Shown here in pieces: positions 53,755 through 62,242 of a stretch of 64,000 nt of DNA. The translations under genes were made by a program, and so were the position numbers. The number at the start of each line of letters is the position of its first letter. Positions within the stretch are counted from its first letter, which is position 1. The notes beneath the pieces were generated by a model that saw only the letters and a list, made by a program, of their open reading frames with translations, searched no databases and was not told the origin of the DNA. This stretch comes from AP-15 sp963772965 (GTDB lineage Bacteria > Pseudomonadota > Alphaproteobacteria > ATCC43930 > CGMCC-115725), in NCBI GenBank assembly GCA_963772965.1, contig CAVYZU010000007.1:248001-312000 (forward strand), read 5' to 3'.

Positions 53755-54144
53755 TCAGCCGGGATCAGCCGGTGGATCACGGTAGTTAACGATCCGCTTG
53801 TCAGCCGTATGGATGCCGAAGGTAACGAGCGGCTTGTCTCCAATGGTACGAAAGCTGTGCACCCGATTGGCCGGCAGAGCAATCGTTACGCCGGGCTCCA
53901 TCTTGATCACTCCGCTCTCGCCGTCGACCCACGCCTCACCCTCGCCTTCGAACACGGTCAACATCTCGACATAAGGGTGCGAATGCGGCCGTGTCGCATA
54001 GCCTGGGGGCGAGGTTTGGATCCCGGTTCTTACCGACACGCCGACGCCGTTGTCGTCGCCGATCACGGGGCAATAGCCGGCGCCGCCCGGGAAGCTCACA
54101 TTGGGCCGCTCGGCATGGCGGATCAGGATCGGCATATCGCTCAT
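53755..54144 (-). CDS. Cupin-domain protein
   Basis: A 129-residue single-domain cupin, starting at the ATG of 54142-54144. The metal motif 1 is TRPHSHPYVEMLTVFEGEGE (HxH-x4-E) and motif 2 is GVTIALPANRVHSFRTIG with the last His. Function uncertain: small cupins bind Fe, Mn or Ni and may be oxygenases, isomerases or sensors. It lies directly upstream of the ridA-type gene, so the two may act on the same metabolite (inference). Divergent from the DUF4010 gene by 66 bp. Confidence 0.85.
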   Translation of the reverse strand: MSDMPILIRHAERPNVSFPGGAGYCPVIGDDNGVGVSVRTGIQTSPPGYATRPHSHPYVEMLTVFEGEGEAWVDGESGVIKMEPGVTIALPANRVHSFRTIGDKPLVTFGIHTADKRIVNYRDPPADPG

Positions 54145-54210
54145 TTGAGCCTCGCTAGCGGCATCTCGACCAAACAACTCTAGCACGCAGGATTGGTGTA
54201 ATACACGCTG

Positions 54211-55485
54211 ATGCCGCCGATCCAACTCGCCGAGCGGCTGGCCCTGCTGCTCGCGCTGGCCTGCTTCCTCGGCTTGGCTTTCGAGGAAGTCTACAAGCGT
54301 GACGAGCCTGATGTCCCAGGTGGGGTGCGGACATTCCCGCTGGTGACGCTTGCCGGGGCGCTGCTCTATCTCGTCGAGCCGGCGCACGCCCTTGCTTTTA
54401 GCGCCGGGCTTGTTGCCTTGGCGCTGTGGCTGTTCGTCTTCCTGCGGATCGAAATACGGCAACCAGGGATCGGGCGGACCTTGGTCATCCCGGCGGCGAA
54501 CCTCCTGGTCTATGCCCTCGGTCCGACTGTCCTGACCCAGCCGCCTTGGGTCGCGATCGGCGCTACCGTCGCGGCGGTGCTGCTGATCGGTTGGCGCGAG
54601 CGGATGCACGGCTTTGTCCGGCTAATACCGCAGGATGAGATCCTGACCGCCGGCAAATTCCTGATACTCGCTGGTATCATCTTGCCGCTGCTCCCCGACA
54701 CCAGGTTGATCGCCGCCGCCCCGCTCACCCCTTATCGCATCTGGCTTGCGGTCGTTGCGATTTCGAGCCTGTCCTATCTGACCTACCTCGTCCAACGTTA
54801 CCTTCCTGCCAAGGATGGGGCGGGAAGTAGCGGCGCGTTGTTGCCCGCTCTGCTCGGGGGCGCCTACTCCTCGACGGCGACAACTGTTGTCCTCGCCCGA
54901 CGTCAGCGTGAAGCGGCAGCGCCGCGCGCTGAATTGTTGGCGGGCATCGTCGCGGCGACAGCAGTCATGTATTTGCGGCTGGCGATCGTCATCGCGTTGT
55001 TCAGCCTACCCCTGGCGGCGCGCTTGATGCGGGCGCTTTTCCTGCTGTTTGTCGTCGCCGGCCTACTTGCGTGGCGCGAATGGCGCCGCGCCGATCGCGG
55101 CTCGGCCCAGGACCTGGCGATCCCGGCCGCAAACCCGTTGCAGTTGACGACGGCGCTGGTGTTCGCCGCCCTGTTTGTCGTGATTTCACTGGCGACGGTC
55201 TGGATCGGACGGACATTCGGTCAGGCTGGCATATTCGCCCTCGCCGCCATCGTTGGGGCCAGCGACATCGACCCGTTCGTCCTCAATCTCGCCCAAGGCG
55301 GGGTACCGGGAATGAGCCTCTCCGCTGCGGCCGTCGCGATATTGATCGCGGTCTCCGCGAACAATCTTGCCAAGGCCGGCTATGCGATCGGATTTGGCGG
55401 TCTCGCGCAAACGCGGCGTGCCGCCTTGATGCTCGTCATTCTCGCCGCCCTCGGCCTTGCCGTGGCCGCAGCATATTTCGTTTGA
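54211..55485 (+). CDS. MgtC/SapB-DUF4010 family membrane protein
   Basis: A 424-residue polytopic membrane protein with about 12 hydrophobic helices. The N-terminal MgtC/SapB-like region contains LGLAFEEVYKRDEP and GGVRTFPLVTLAGALLYLVE; the C-terminal DUF4010 part holds LLPALLGGAYSSTATTVVLA, IVGASDIDPFVLNLAQGGVP and AVSANNLAKAGYAIGFGG. Family function is unknown; MgtC relatives modulate Mg2+/P-ATPase or cell envelope processes. ATG at 54211 with CACGCTG upstream, a weak ribosome-binding site. Confidence 0.87.
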   Translation: MPPIQLAERLALLLALACFLGLAFEEVYKRDEPDVPGGVRTFPLVTLAGALLYLVEPAHALAFSAGLVALALWLFVFLRIEIRQPGIGRTLVIPAANLLVYALGPTVLTQPPWVAIGATVAAVLLIGWRERMHGFVRLIPQDEILTAGKFLILAGIILPLLPDTRLIAAAPLTPYRIWLAVVAISSLSYLTYLVQRYLPAKDGAGSSGALLPALLGGAYSSTATTVVLARRQREAAAPRAELLAGIVAATAVMYLRLAIVIALFSLPLAARLMRALFLLFVVAGLLAWREWRRADRGSAQDLAIPAANPLQLTTALVFAALFVVISLATVWIGRTFGQAGIFALAAIVGASDIDPFVLNLAQGGVPGMSLSAAAVAILIAVSANNLAKAGYAIGFGGLAQTRRAALMLVILAALGLAVAAAYFV

Positions 55486-55490
55486 ACCGC

Positions 55491-55943
55491 TCAGCGCCTC
55501 TCGCGGAAGAAGTTTTGGAGCAGTGCGGCGGCGCGGCGCTCTTCGATGCCGCCGTAAACTTCCGGTCGATGGTGGACCGTCGGCTGGTCGAACAGGCGCG
55601 GGCCGTGGTCGACGGCGCCACCCTTCGGGTCCCAGGCAGCGAAATAGAGCCGTCGGATACGGGCGAGCGCGATTGCGGCAGCACACATCGCGCAGGGTTC
55701 AAGCGTGACCCACAGATCGCATTCGGTGAGCCGCGCCATACCGAGCTTGGCGGCCCCGGCGCGCAGCACCAGGATTTCGGCGTGCGCAGTCGGATCGTGA
55801 TCGTTCTCGACCCGGTTGCCGGCGACGGCGACCAGCTTTCCCAAAGGATCGAGCAGCACCGCGCCGACCGGCGCCTCGCCGCGTGCTGCCGCCGCCTCGG
55901 CTTCGGCCAATGCCACAACCATCGGCGGCGCTCGCTCGCTCAT
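55491..55943 (-). CDS. tadA: tRNA-specific adenosine deaminase/CMP-dCMP-type nucleoside deaminase
   Basis: A 150-residue zinc deaminase. The His-Ala-Glu motif is PTAHAEILVLRAGAAKLG and the cysteine pair VTLEPCAMCAAAIALARI, spaced as in TadA, which converts A34 of tRNA-Arg(ACG) to inosine. GEAPVGAVLLDPLGKLVAVA and GGAVDHGPRLFDQPTVHHRP are typical of TadA. The start ATG overlaps the stop of the thioesterase gene upstream (ATGA), so the two are coupled. Confidence 0.9.
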   Translation of the reverse strand: MSERAPPMVVALAEAEAAAARGEAPVGAVLLDPLGKLVAVAGNRVENDHDPTAHAEILVLRAGAAKLGMARLTECDLWVTLEPCAMCAAAIALARIRRLYFAAWDPKGGAVDHGPRLFDQPTVHHRPEVYGGIEERRAAALLQNFFRERR

Positions 55944-56335
55944 CCCCGATGCCGGCGGCGGATCGGCTCAGGTATTGCGATCGGACGGCGGGTTGACAGC
56001 CGCATAAACAGCCCCTCCTGTTCGGCCTCGGCATGGACTAGATCACCGACGGTGAATTTGGCGGCGAGACGCCAGCGCACACGCCCGAGCCCGGCGACGC
56101 GCATCCGCCCCAGCAATTTGTCCGAGATGGTCACCGGCCGGCGGTAAGCGATCCGCGTCGCGGTCAGGATTGGCGCCACGTCTTCGGCCAATGCTTGGAC
56201 CAGCGGATAGGCCTGGTCCATCAACCCCAGCCTTAGATCCTCGAGCCAACGGACGAACACAATGTTGCTGACGATGCCGGCGAAGTCTATGTCGTAGGTC
56301 TGGACGCGCAGCGGTAATTCGTAGAATTCGTCCAT
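55940..56335 (-). CDS. 4HBT/hot-dog acyl-CoA thioesterase (FadM/YbgC type)
   Basis: A 131-residue hot-dog-fold thioesterase. RVQTYDIDFAGIVSNIVFVR replaces the YDTDxxGHVNNxxY pattern of 4HBT enzymes, with the catalytic Asp in DIDFAG. APILTATRIAYRRPVTISDK and FTVGDLVHAEAEQEGLFMRL are the following family blocks. The ATG at 56333-56335 gives the canonical N-terminus; the frame is open to 56389. Its stop overlaps the tadA start by four bases. The opposite-strand neighbour starts at 56364. Confidence 0.85.
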   Translation of the reverse strand: MDEFYELPLRVQTYDIDFAGIVSNIVFVRWLEDLRLGLMDQAYPLVQALAEDVAPILTATRIAYRRPVTISDKLLGRMRVAGLGRVRWRLAAKFTVGDLVHAEAEQEGLFMRLSTRRPIAIPEPIRRRHRG

Positions 56336-56363
56336 CGGCTCACTCGAATAAATCGGACTCAGA

Positions 56364-57077
56364 ATGGCACAGCCGGTCATCGGTCTCACCCTCGATCACG
56401 AACCTGCCGGCGGCTGGTCGAAGTTTCCGTGGTATGCGATCCGCGAGAATTATTGCAACGCGGTGCGCAATGCCGGCGGACTGCCGGTTCTGCTGCCACA
56501 CGAACCCGATGCCGCCGAGCTTTACCTCGACCGGGTTGACGGCCTGATCGTGACCGGCGGCGGGTTTGACGTCGATCCCGCCCTGTTTGGGGCGACGAGC
56601 CGCCATTCCACGGTTACCACCAAGGACCGCCGCACGGCGTTCGAGCTGGCGGCTACCCGAGGCGCGCTTGCGCGCGGCATGCCGGTGCTCGGTATTTGCG
56701 GCGGCCAGCAATTGCTGAATGTGGCCTTGGGCGGCACCCTGATCCAGCACATCCCGGACGAGGTGGCGGACGCGCTGCCGCACCGCCAGCTCAATCCGCG
56801 CGACGAGCCGGGTCATGAAGTCCGTATTATTACCGGGACGCTCCTGCACCGCATCGCCGGCGCCGCGCGCCTGGCCGTGAACAGCGCTCATCATCAGGCG
56901 GTCAAGGATGCCGGACCGGGTGTCGTGATCGATGCGGTTGCCGCGGATGGCGTCGTCGAGGGCATCGAAGACCCGCGACGACGCTTTTGCCTCGGCGTGC
57001 AATGGCACCCCGAATTCGAGATTAATGACGCCGACCGGCATATTTTCCGCGCGTTTGTCGCGGCGGCGGGGAGTTGA
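56364..57077 (+). CDS. Class I glutamine amidotransferase-like gamma-glutamyl hydrolase (PuuD type)
   Basis: A 237-residue hydrolase of the PuuD family, which in putrescine catabolism cleaves gamma-glutamyl-GABA. The nucleophilic Cys is in PVLGICGGQQLLNVALGG, the His and Glu in VQWHPEFEIND, and AVNSAHHQAVKDAG is a family block. The N-terminus QPVIGLTLDHEPAGGWSKFP is typical. No other puu genes are adjacent. The stop TGA overlaps the ATG of the pseudouridine synthase gene. Confidence 0.88.
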   Translation: MAQPVIGLTLDHEPAGGWSKFPWYAIRENYCNAVRNAGGLPVLLPHEPDAAELYLDRVDGLIVTGGGFDVDPALFGATSRHSTVTTKDRRTAFELAATRGALARGMPVLGICGGQQLLNVALGGTLIQHIPDEVADALPHRQLNPRDEPGHEVRIITGTLLHRIAGAARLAVNSAHHQAVKDAGPGVVIDAVAADGVVEGIEDPRRRFCLGVQWHPEFEINDADRHIFRAFVAAAGS

Positions 57078-57886
57078 TGCCTGCCCTCCCCGAAACGCGA
57101 GTTCCAGCTTTGCCGCCGGCGGCGGCAGAGGGCGGTGGCAGCGAACGGCTGGCAAAGATGCTGGCGCGCGCCGGGCTGTGTTCCCGCCGCGAGGCCGAGC
57201 GTTGGATTGCCGAAGGGCGGGTTTCGGTCGATGGCTCGGTGCAGACGAGCCCGGCGATTAATGTCAGCCCCGAAACCGATATCCGAGTTGACGGCAAGCC
57301 GATCCCGCAGCCTGAGCGGGCGCGCCTGTGGCGGTATCACAAGCCCACCGGGCTGGTCACGACGCATCGTGACGAACGCGGGCGGGCGACGGTATTCGAC
57401 GCCCTGCCAAAGGATTTGCCGCGGCTGATTTCGGTCGGGCGTCTCGATCTCAATTCCGAAGGGCTGTTGCTATTGACCAATGACGGCGCGCTCGCCCGCC
57501 GGCTCGAACTGCCGGCAACCGGCTGGGCGCGGCGGTATAAAGTGCGGGTGCATGGCGCGGTCGATCCGGCGCGGCTGGCCGCTCTCGCAAATGGGACCAC
57601 GATCGACGGCATCGCCTATGGGCAGATCCGCGCCAGCCTCGAGCGCACTCAGGGAAGCAATGCATGGATCGCGATGACATTGAACGAGGGCAAAAATCGT
57701 GAGGTGCGCCGCGTATTGGAACATCTCGGTTTGCAGGTGACGCGGCTGATCCGGCTGTCCTATGGCCCTTTTCAGCTGGGCAATCTAGAGCGCGGCGCCA
57801 TCGCCGAAGTACCGCGAAAGGCGCTTGCCGAGCAGCTCGGGGCGGAGATGCCGAAATGGGCGGCGCATGCGGATCGTCGGCGGTAG
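57077..57886 (+). CDS. rluB: rRNA large-subunit pseudouridine synthase (RluB/RsuA family)
   Basis: A 269-residue protein with an N-terminal S4 RNA-binding domain (RLAKMLARAGLCSRREAERW then IAEGRVSVDG) and the RsuA/RluB catalytic domain. The catalytic Asp is in SVGRLDLNSEGLLLLTNDGA, and NEGKNREVRRVLEHLGLQVT is the C-terminal RNA-contact block. It isomerises a uridine in 23S rRNA (family knowledge; RluE/RluF are alternatives). Overlaps puuD upstream by one base and rsmD downstream by 20 bp, so a coupled operon. Confidence 0.92.
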   Translation: MPALPETRVPALPPAAAEGGGSERLAKMLARAGLCSRREAERWIAEGRVSVDGSVQTSPAINVSPETDIRVDGKPIPQPERARLWRYHKPTGLVTTHRDERGRATVFDALPKDLPRLISVGRLDLNSEGLLLLTNDGALARRLELPATGWARRYKVRVHGAVDPARLAALANGTTIDGIAYGQIRASLERTQGSNAWIAMTLNEGKNREVRRVLEHLGLQVTRLIRLSYGPFQLGNLERGAIAEVPRKALAEQLGAEMPKWAAHADRRR

Positions 57887-58433
57887 CAATCGCGGCCGCC
57901 GCCTCGTTGCACCTCCTGGGGAGACGGTCCGGCCGACCAGCGACCGGGCTCGCGAGGCGCTCTTCAACATCCTCTCGCATGGTGGGTTCGCGGCCGAGGG
58001 TGTGCCTTTCGCAGAAAAGTCGGTTCTCGATGCCTTTGCCGGCACCGGCGCCCTCGGTCTCGAAGCGCTGTCGCGCGGCGCCGCCGAAGCTGTTTTCATT
58101 GAAAACGATCGTGAGGCGCTGATCGGGCTCCGCCGCAATATCGCCGATCTCGGCGAGACCGCGCGAGCCCGGGTCATCAGCGGCGACGCCACCCGGCCGC
58201 CGCGCGCCGCGGTCGGATGTGACGTTATCTTCCTCGACCCGCCCTATACGAGTGGGCTGGCCGCCCCGGCGTTATCGGCGCTCGCCCGCGCCGGCTGGTT
58301 CGCGCCCGACGCACTCGCGGTCGTCGAGGTCGGGGCGCGCGAGACATTTACGGCACCCTCTGGTTTCGTAATAATCGACGAGCGCGTCTATGGCGCGGCC
58401 CGCTTGATCTTCTTGCGCAGCGAGGCCGGTTAG
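57867..58433 (+). CDS. rsmD: 16S rRNA (guanine(966)-N(2))-methyltransferase RsmD
   Basis: A 188-residue SAM methyltransferase that modifies G966 of 16S rRNA. MRIVGGSNRGRRLVAPPG (start ATG 57867), RPTSDRAREALFNILSHGG, VLDAFAGTGALGLEALSRGA (SAM site) and IFLDPPYTSG (the NPPY-like catalytic motif as DPPY) are all canonical. It overlaps the rluB end by 20 bp. The frame is open to 57825, but the family N-terminus begins at MRIVGG. Confidence 0.95.
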   Translation: MRIVGGSNRGRRLVAPPGETVRPTSDRAREALFNILSHGGFAAEGVPFAEKSVLDAFAGTGALGLEALSRGAAEAVFIENDREALIGLRRNIADLGETARARVISGDATRPPRAAVGCDVIFLDPPYTSGLAAPALSALARAGWFAPDALAVVEVGARETFTAPSGFVIIDERVYGAARLIFLRSEAG

Positions 58434-58541
58434 TCTTCTCTCGCCGATGCTGTGTTGACGTCGCCTCGGATCGTTAGCAATCGAGAGCGAAGCCGGGTAC
58501 GATCGGCGCCGGACCAGCAATAACTCTCGGGGCCGATCGCG

Positions 58542-59417
58542 ATGCCTACAAGCTTCACCGTCAATGACATGACAATCCATCGCCTCATAGAACAGGAAGC
58601 CGGGTTCACGCCGATCCTGGAATTTCTGCCGAGCCTGAAGCGGGAATTGCTGGATGAAAATCGGTCATGGCTGCAACCGGCCGCACTCGACCCCGCCACC
58701 GATATGGCGGTGCTCTGCTTTCAGTCGTATGTCGTCAAGACCCCGCACCACACTATTCTGGTCGACAGCTGCATCGGCAATGACAAGACGTTCCCCCTCC
58801 GGCCGAGCTGGCACCGCAAAAGCGACAGCAATTGGATGCAGGCGCTAAACGCCGCCGGTGTCGGTGTCGACGACATCGATTTCGTGATGTGCACACATCT
58901 GCACGGTGATCATGTCGGCTGGAATACCCGCATGGAAAACGGCCGTTGGGTCCCAACCTTTCCAAAGGCCAAGTATCTGTTTTCAAAAAAAGAATATGAA
59001 TACTGGGACGGAATTCACCAAAAGACACCGCTCGACCCGATGGCCGATAGCGTGCTGCCAATCATCGACGCCCAACAAGCAGAGCTGGTGACGAGCGACT
59101 ATCAGCTCAACGATCATATCCGGCTGACGCCAACCCCGGGTCATACCCCAGATCATTTTGCGGTCTGCGCCGGCCGCGGCGGCGACCAGGCGGTGTTCAC
59201 TGGGGACCTGATCCATTCCCCGATCCAAGGACGCTATCCGGAGTTGGTCATGCGCGTCGATTATGATCCGCAGCAGGCGGTCGCCACCCGGCGAGCGTTT
59301 CTCGAGCGCTACTGCGACACGCCGACCCTATGCTGCACGATGCATTTCCCGTCGCCATCAGTCGGCCACATCAAGCGCTGGGGCGACGGATTTCGCCACG
59401 AACCGGTAAGCGCCTGA
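58542..59417 (+). CDS. Metallo-beta-lactamase-fold hydrolase
   Basis: A 291-residue MBL-fold protein. The metal motif HxHxDH is MCTHLHGDHVGWNTR (~residues 117-131), with further ligands in TPTPGHTPDHFAVCAGRG, VFTGDLIHSPIQ and LCCTMHFPSPS. The N-terminal DMTIHRLIEQEAGFTPILE and the block HKIDSN-like KSDSNWMQALNAAGVGVDDI resemble quorum-quenching lactonase/PqqB-like MBL enzymes (MPH/AiiA branch), but the substrate is unknown. ATG at 58542. The preceding 108 bp contain no gene. Confidence 0.88.
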   Translation: MPTSFTVNDMTIHRLIEQEAGFTPILEFLPSLKRELLDENRSWLQPAALDPATDMAVLCFQSYVVKTPHHTILVDSCIGNDKTFPLRPSWHRKSDSNWMQALNAAGVGVDDIDFVMCTHLHGDHVGWNTRMENGRWVPTFPKAKYLFSKKEYEYWDGIHQKTPLDPMADSVLPIIDAQQAELVTSDYQLNDHIRLTPTPGHTPDHFAVCAGRGGDQAVFTGDLIHSPIQGRYPELVMRVDYDPQQAVATRRAFLERYCDTPTLCCTMHFPSPSVGHIKRWGDGFRHEPVSA

Positions 59418-59442
59418 AATAGGAAGGCCCAGTGATCGTCGG

Positions 59443-59568
59443 CTACCACAGCGGATAGATGTTCTTGGTTTCCTTTTCCGCCGTTGCCCGCCGCGACTTG
59501 CGCAGGCGGGTAAATGCGGCAGTTGCCGAAAGGGCGAGGACCACACCGGCTAAGATCCACCATTCCAT
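59443..59568 (-). CDS. 41-residue small membrane protein
   Basis: A short frame from the ATG at 59566-59568 (MEWWILAGVVLALSATAAFT) to TAG at 59443-59445. It encodes one transmembrane helix followed by a basic cytosolic tail (RLRKSRRATAEKETKN) and a conserved-looking end YPLW. AAGGGGGA lies ten bases before the ATG, and the preceding SGNH stop is only three bases away, so it is cotranscribed. Similar one-helix proteins behind SGNH or MBOAT genes are plausible assembly partners (inference). Confidence 0.6.
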   Translation of the reverse strand: MEWWILAGVVLALSATAAFTRLRKSRRATAEKETKNIYPLW

Positions 59569-59571
59569 CGG

Positions 59572-60777
59572 CTATCCCCCTTGTGCTGATGCGCCGCCCT
59601 GGGCTGCGACCGCTCCGGCCGCGGCTGCTACTGTGGGCAACATTGCAGCGGCCACCGCCGCATTGCCGGTTTCGGAAAGATGATAAAGGTCGATGTATAC
59701 GGGAGTGCTCCAGTCGTCAAATAGTGCCGACAAATCGATCGCGTCGCTCGCCTCGGTCAATTCCTGGCAGTGCCGACGTTCGTCGATGATGGCCTGGTAA
59801 AGACGCGCTCGCGCCGCCGGATTGTGAGTGTAGTCACGCTCCCACCGCTGCTCGTCGACGGTTTTCAGCGTTTTGGTCGTAATCACCGGCTGCCAAAAGA
59901 AAATCGGCAAAAACCGGTATTCTCGCGCCAGCGTGCGGATCAGCCGCAGATTTTCGCGATAAATCGCAATCACTTGGCGCGCTAAAGTCGCCAGATCGAT
60001 TTGCGACAAATCGGCCGGAGGTGCTGGCGCCGGGCCGCGCAGCGAGAGCCCGGTCAGCTGCCGCAACCGCCGCGATGTGCGCGGCGCCGCCGCTATCAGC
60101 GCAGCCGTGAACAGGTCGCGCTGCCGCTCGGGCAGCAACAAGTTGAACTCGGCGCGCCGCCTTGCCTCGTTGAACAGGCCATCGGCCCGGCCGGTTTGTT
60201 CGGCGCAGGCCATCTCGTTTATGCCATCGTAAAACAGCGCTATGTCGATCCGGTCGCCAGCTTTCAGCAATTGCTGCAGGACAATCGTCTCCTGCGTGCT
60301 GTTGTGACCGAGCTGGCCGTAATTGGTGAGGCTGACGGGGTGGCCGAGTTCGGTCAGCTGTCGCGACAAAATCGCCGGGATCGTATATTCGTCGCGCGCC
60401 CCCATCCCCATCATTGTCGATCCACCAAAGCACAGGATTCGGACCGCGCCGTTGCAGGCGTCGTGCTCCCCCGGCGTCGGGCGCAAGCCGCGCTCGTCGA
60501 TCGTCACGAAAGAGCCGCGAAACGGTCGCTGCCACCACTCGACATAGGGTTTCCACTCGACCCGAATGGCGCGGCGAAATTCATCGAAATAGGCGGCCGA
60601 CCAATCGGCGCCGGCATAGGCATCGGCGCCGGCGCTGCGGTCGGGCCGGGTCGGGCGGCGATATCGTAGCCAGCGGCTGAAACTGCGCCAGCCCTCGACG
60701 CCGAACTCGGTCACGAGCACGACGATCAGCAAGATGCCGATCACATGCCAAAACGCGAGGACCAAGCGCAGGATCAT
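59572..60777 (-). CDS. Membrane-anchored SGNH/GDSL hydrolase-like protein
   Basis: A 401-residue protein with an N-terminal membrane helix (LVLAFWHVIGILLIVVLVTE) and an SGNH-type domain. RILCFGGSTMMGMGARDEYT supplies the GDS-equivalent Ser (GGST), SLTNYGQLGHNSTQETIVLQ the Gly/Asn block, ALFYDGINEM the third block, and IDLYHLSETGNAAVAAAM the DxxH catalytic pair. Such proteins may O-acetylate or deacetylate exported polysaccharides or lipids. The C-terminus is Ala/Gly-rich. The 41-aa membrane protein follows immediately. Confidence 0.82.
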   Translation of the reverse strand: MILRLVLAFWHVIGILLIVVLVTEFGVEGWRSFSRWLRYRRPTRPDRSAGADAYAGADWSAAYFDEFRRAIRVEWKPYVEWWQRPFRGSFVTIDERGLRPTPGEHDACNGAVRILCFGGSTMMGMGARDEYTIPAILSRQLTELGHPVSLTNYGQLGHNSTQETIVLQQLLKAGDRIDIALFYDGINEMACAEQTGRADGLFNEARRRAEFNLLLPERQRDLFTAALIAAAPRTSRRLRQLTGLSLRGPAPAPPADLSQIDLATLARQVIAIYRENLRLIRTLAREYRFLPIFFWQPVITTKTLKTVDEQRWERDYTHNPAARARLYQAIIDERRHCQELTEASDAIDLSALFDDWSTPVYIDLYHLSETGNAAVAAAMLPTVAAAAGAVAAQGGASAQGG

Positions 60778-60899
60778 CTTCGATGCGCCCGCAGTGGATA
60801 GCGATCACCGCTTCCGCCATCGGTCATTTGCGTCTCGCCTTCGGCAGCCGAAATGGCGATGATCCTGTTATCCAGGTTTGCCGAAAATAGGTGAGAGCG

Positions 60900-62211
60900 A
60901 TGAGCGGGATCGACGAAACCCATGATCCAAGGCGCGAGAGCTGGGTCGCCTCGGCCAATGGTCACGGCGAGTTTCCGATACAGAATTTGCCGCTCGGCGT
61001 CTTCAGCGCATCTGGCGGAGCGCCGCGCGGCGGCGTCGCGATCGGCGACATGATTTTCGACCTCGCCGCTGCTGTTGATGCCGGGCTGTTTTCGGGCGAG
61101 GCCGCAAAAGCCGCTGAGGCCGCGGCAGGTCCCGCGCTGAACCCGTTGATGGCGCTCGGCGCCCCGGCGCGACTGGTATTGCGCAAAAGGGTTTCTGAAT
61201 TGCTCGCGTCGAACACCGCCGAGCGGGCCAAAATCGAGGCGATGGCCGGTCGTCTGTTGCACCCCGCCCCGCAATGCACTCTGCATCTGCCCGCGGCCAT
61301 CGGCGAATTTACCGACTTTTTTGCCGGAATTCATCATGCGCGCAATGGCGGGCGCCGACGTGATCCGAACAATCCGCTGAGCCCCAACTACAAATACGTG
61401 CCGGTCGCCTATCACAGCCGCGCCTCTTCGGTCCGGCCGTCGAATGTGCCGATCCGGCGCCCGAATGGCCAGCGCAAGGCGCCGGACGAACCGGCTCCGA
61501 CTTACGGCCCGTGCCGGAAGCTCGACTATGAGCTCGAACTCGCGGTGTGGATCGGTCCCGGTAACGCTCAGGGCGAACCGGTTCCGATCGGCCAGGCGGC
61601 GGAGCACATTTTTGGCCTCGGCCTCATCAACGACTGGTCGGCGCGCGACGTCCAACGCTGGGAATCACAGCCGCTCGGTCCGTTTCTCGGCAAGAATTTC
61701 GGCTCCACAGTGTCGCCCTGGATCGTCACGACAGAAGCGCTGACGCCGTTTCGCGTGCCCCAGCCGGCCCGGCCCGATGGCGATCCGCGTCCCTTGCCGC
61801 ATCTGTGGGATCGAAAAGATCAGCAGGATGGCGCTTTTGACGTCGCCCTCGAAGCTTTTTTGCTGAGCGAAGGCTTACGCGCAAAGGGCTTGCCGCCGCA
61901 CCGGATGTCGGCCAGCAACACGACTGACCTTTATTGGACCTTGGCGCAGCTGGTAGCGCACCATACAAGCGGCGGCTGCAATCTGCGCGCCGGGGATCTC
62001 TTTGGCACCGGCACGATTTCCGGCCCCACACGCGACGGGTACGGCAGCCTGATGGAGCTCAGCGAGGACGGGACTCGCTCGACGAGATTCGAAATCGGGC
62101 GAAACCCGCACCTTTCTCGAAGACGGCGACGAGGTGATCTTTCGCGCGCATTGCCGCAAACCCGGCTTTGTTTCGATCGGCTTTGGCGAGTGCCGCGCCC
62201 GAATCGCTTAG
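60900..62211 (+). CDS. fahA: Fumarylacetoacetase, one frameshift
   Basis: Last enzyme of tyrosine/homogentisate breakdown: cleaves fumarylacetoacetate to fumarate and acetoacetate. The N-terminus is WVASANGHGEFPIQNLPLGV; TDFFAGIHHARNGGRRRD holds the catalytic His-Asp region. YHSRASSVRPSNVPIRRPNG, CRKLDYELELAVWIGPGN (metal Glu residues), LINDWSARDVQRWESQPLGP and SNTTDLYWTLAQLVAHH are strict signatures. Near 62098-62104 one extra base changes the frame; corrected, the tail reads TFLEDGDEVIFRAHCRKPGF to a TAG at 62209, total ~436 residues. ATG 60900, an ATG three codons upstream is possible. Homogentisate dioxygenase is not in the window. Confidence 0.93.
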
Positions 62212-62242
62212 TTTCGGGGCGCCTCAAGCAAGAGAGCGGGTA

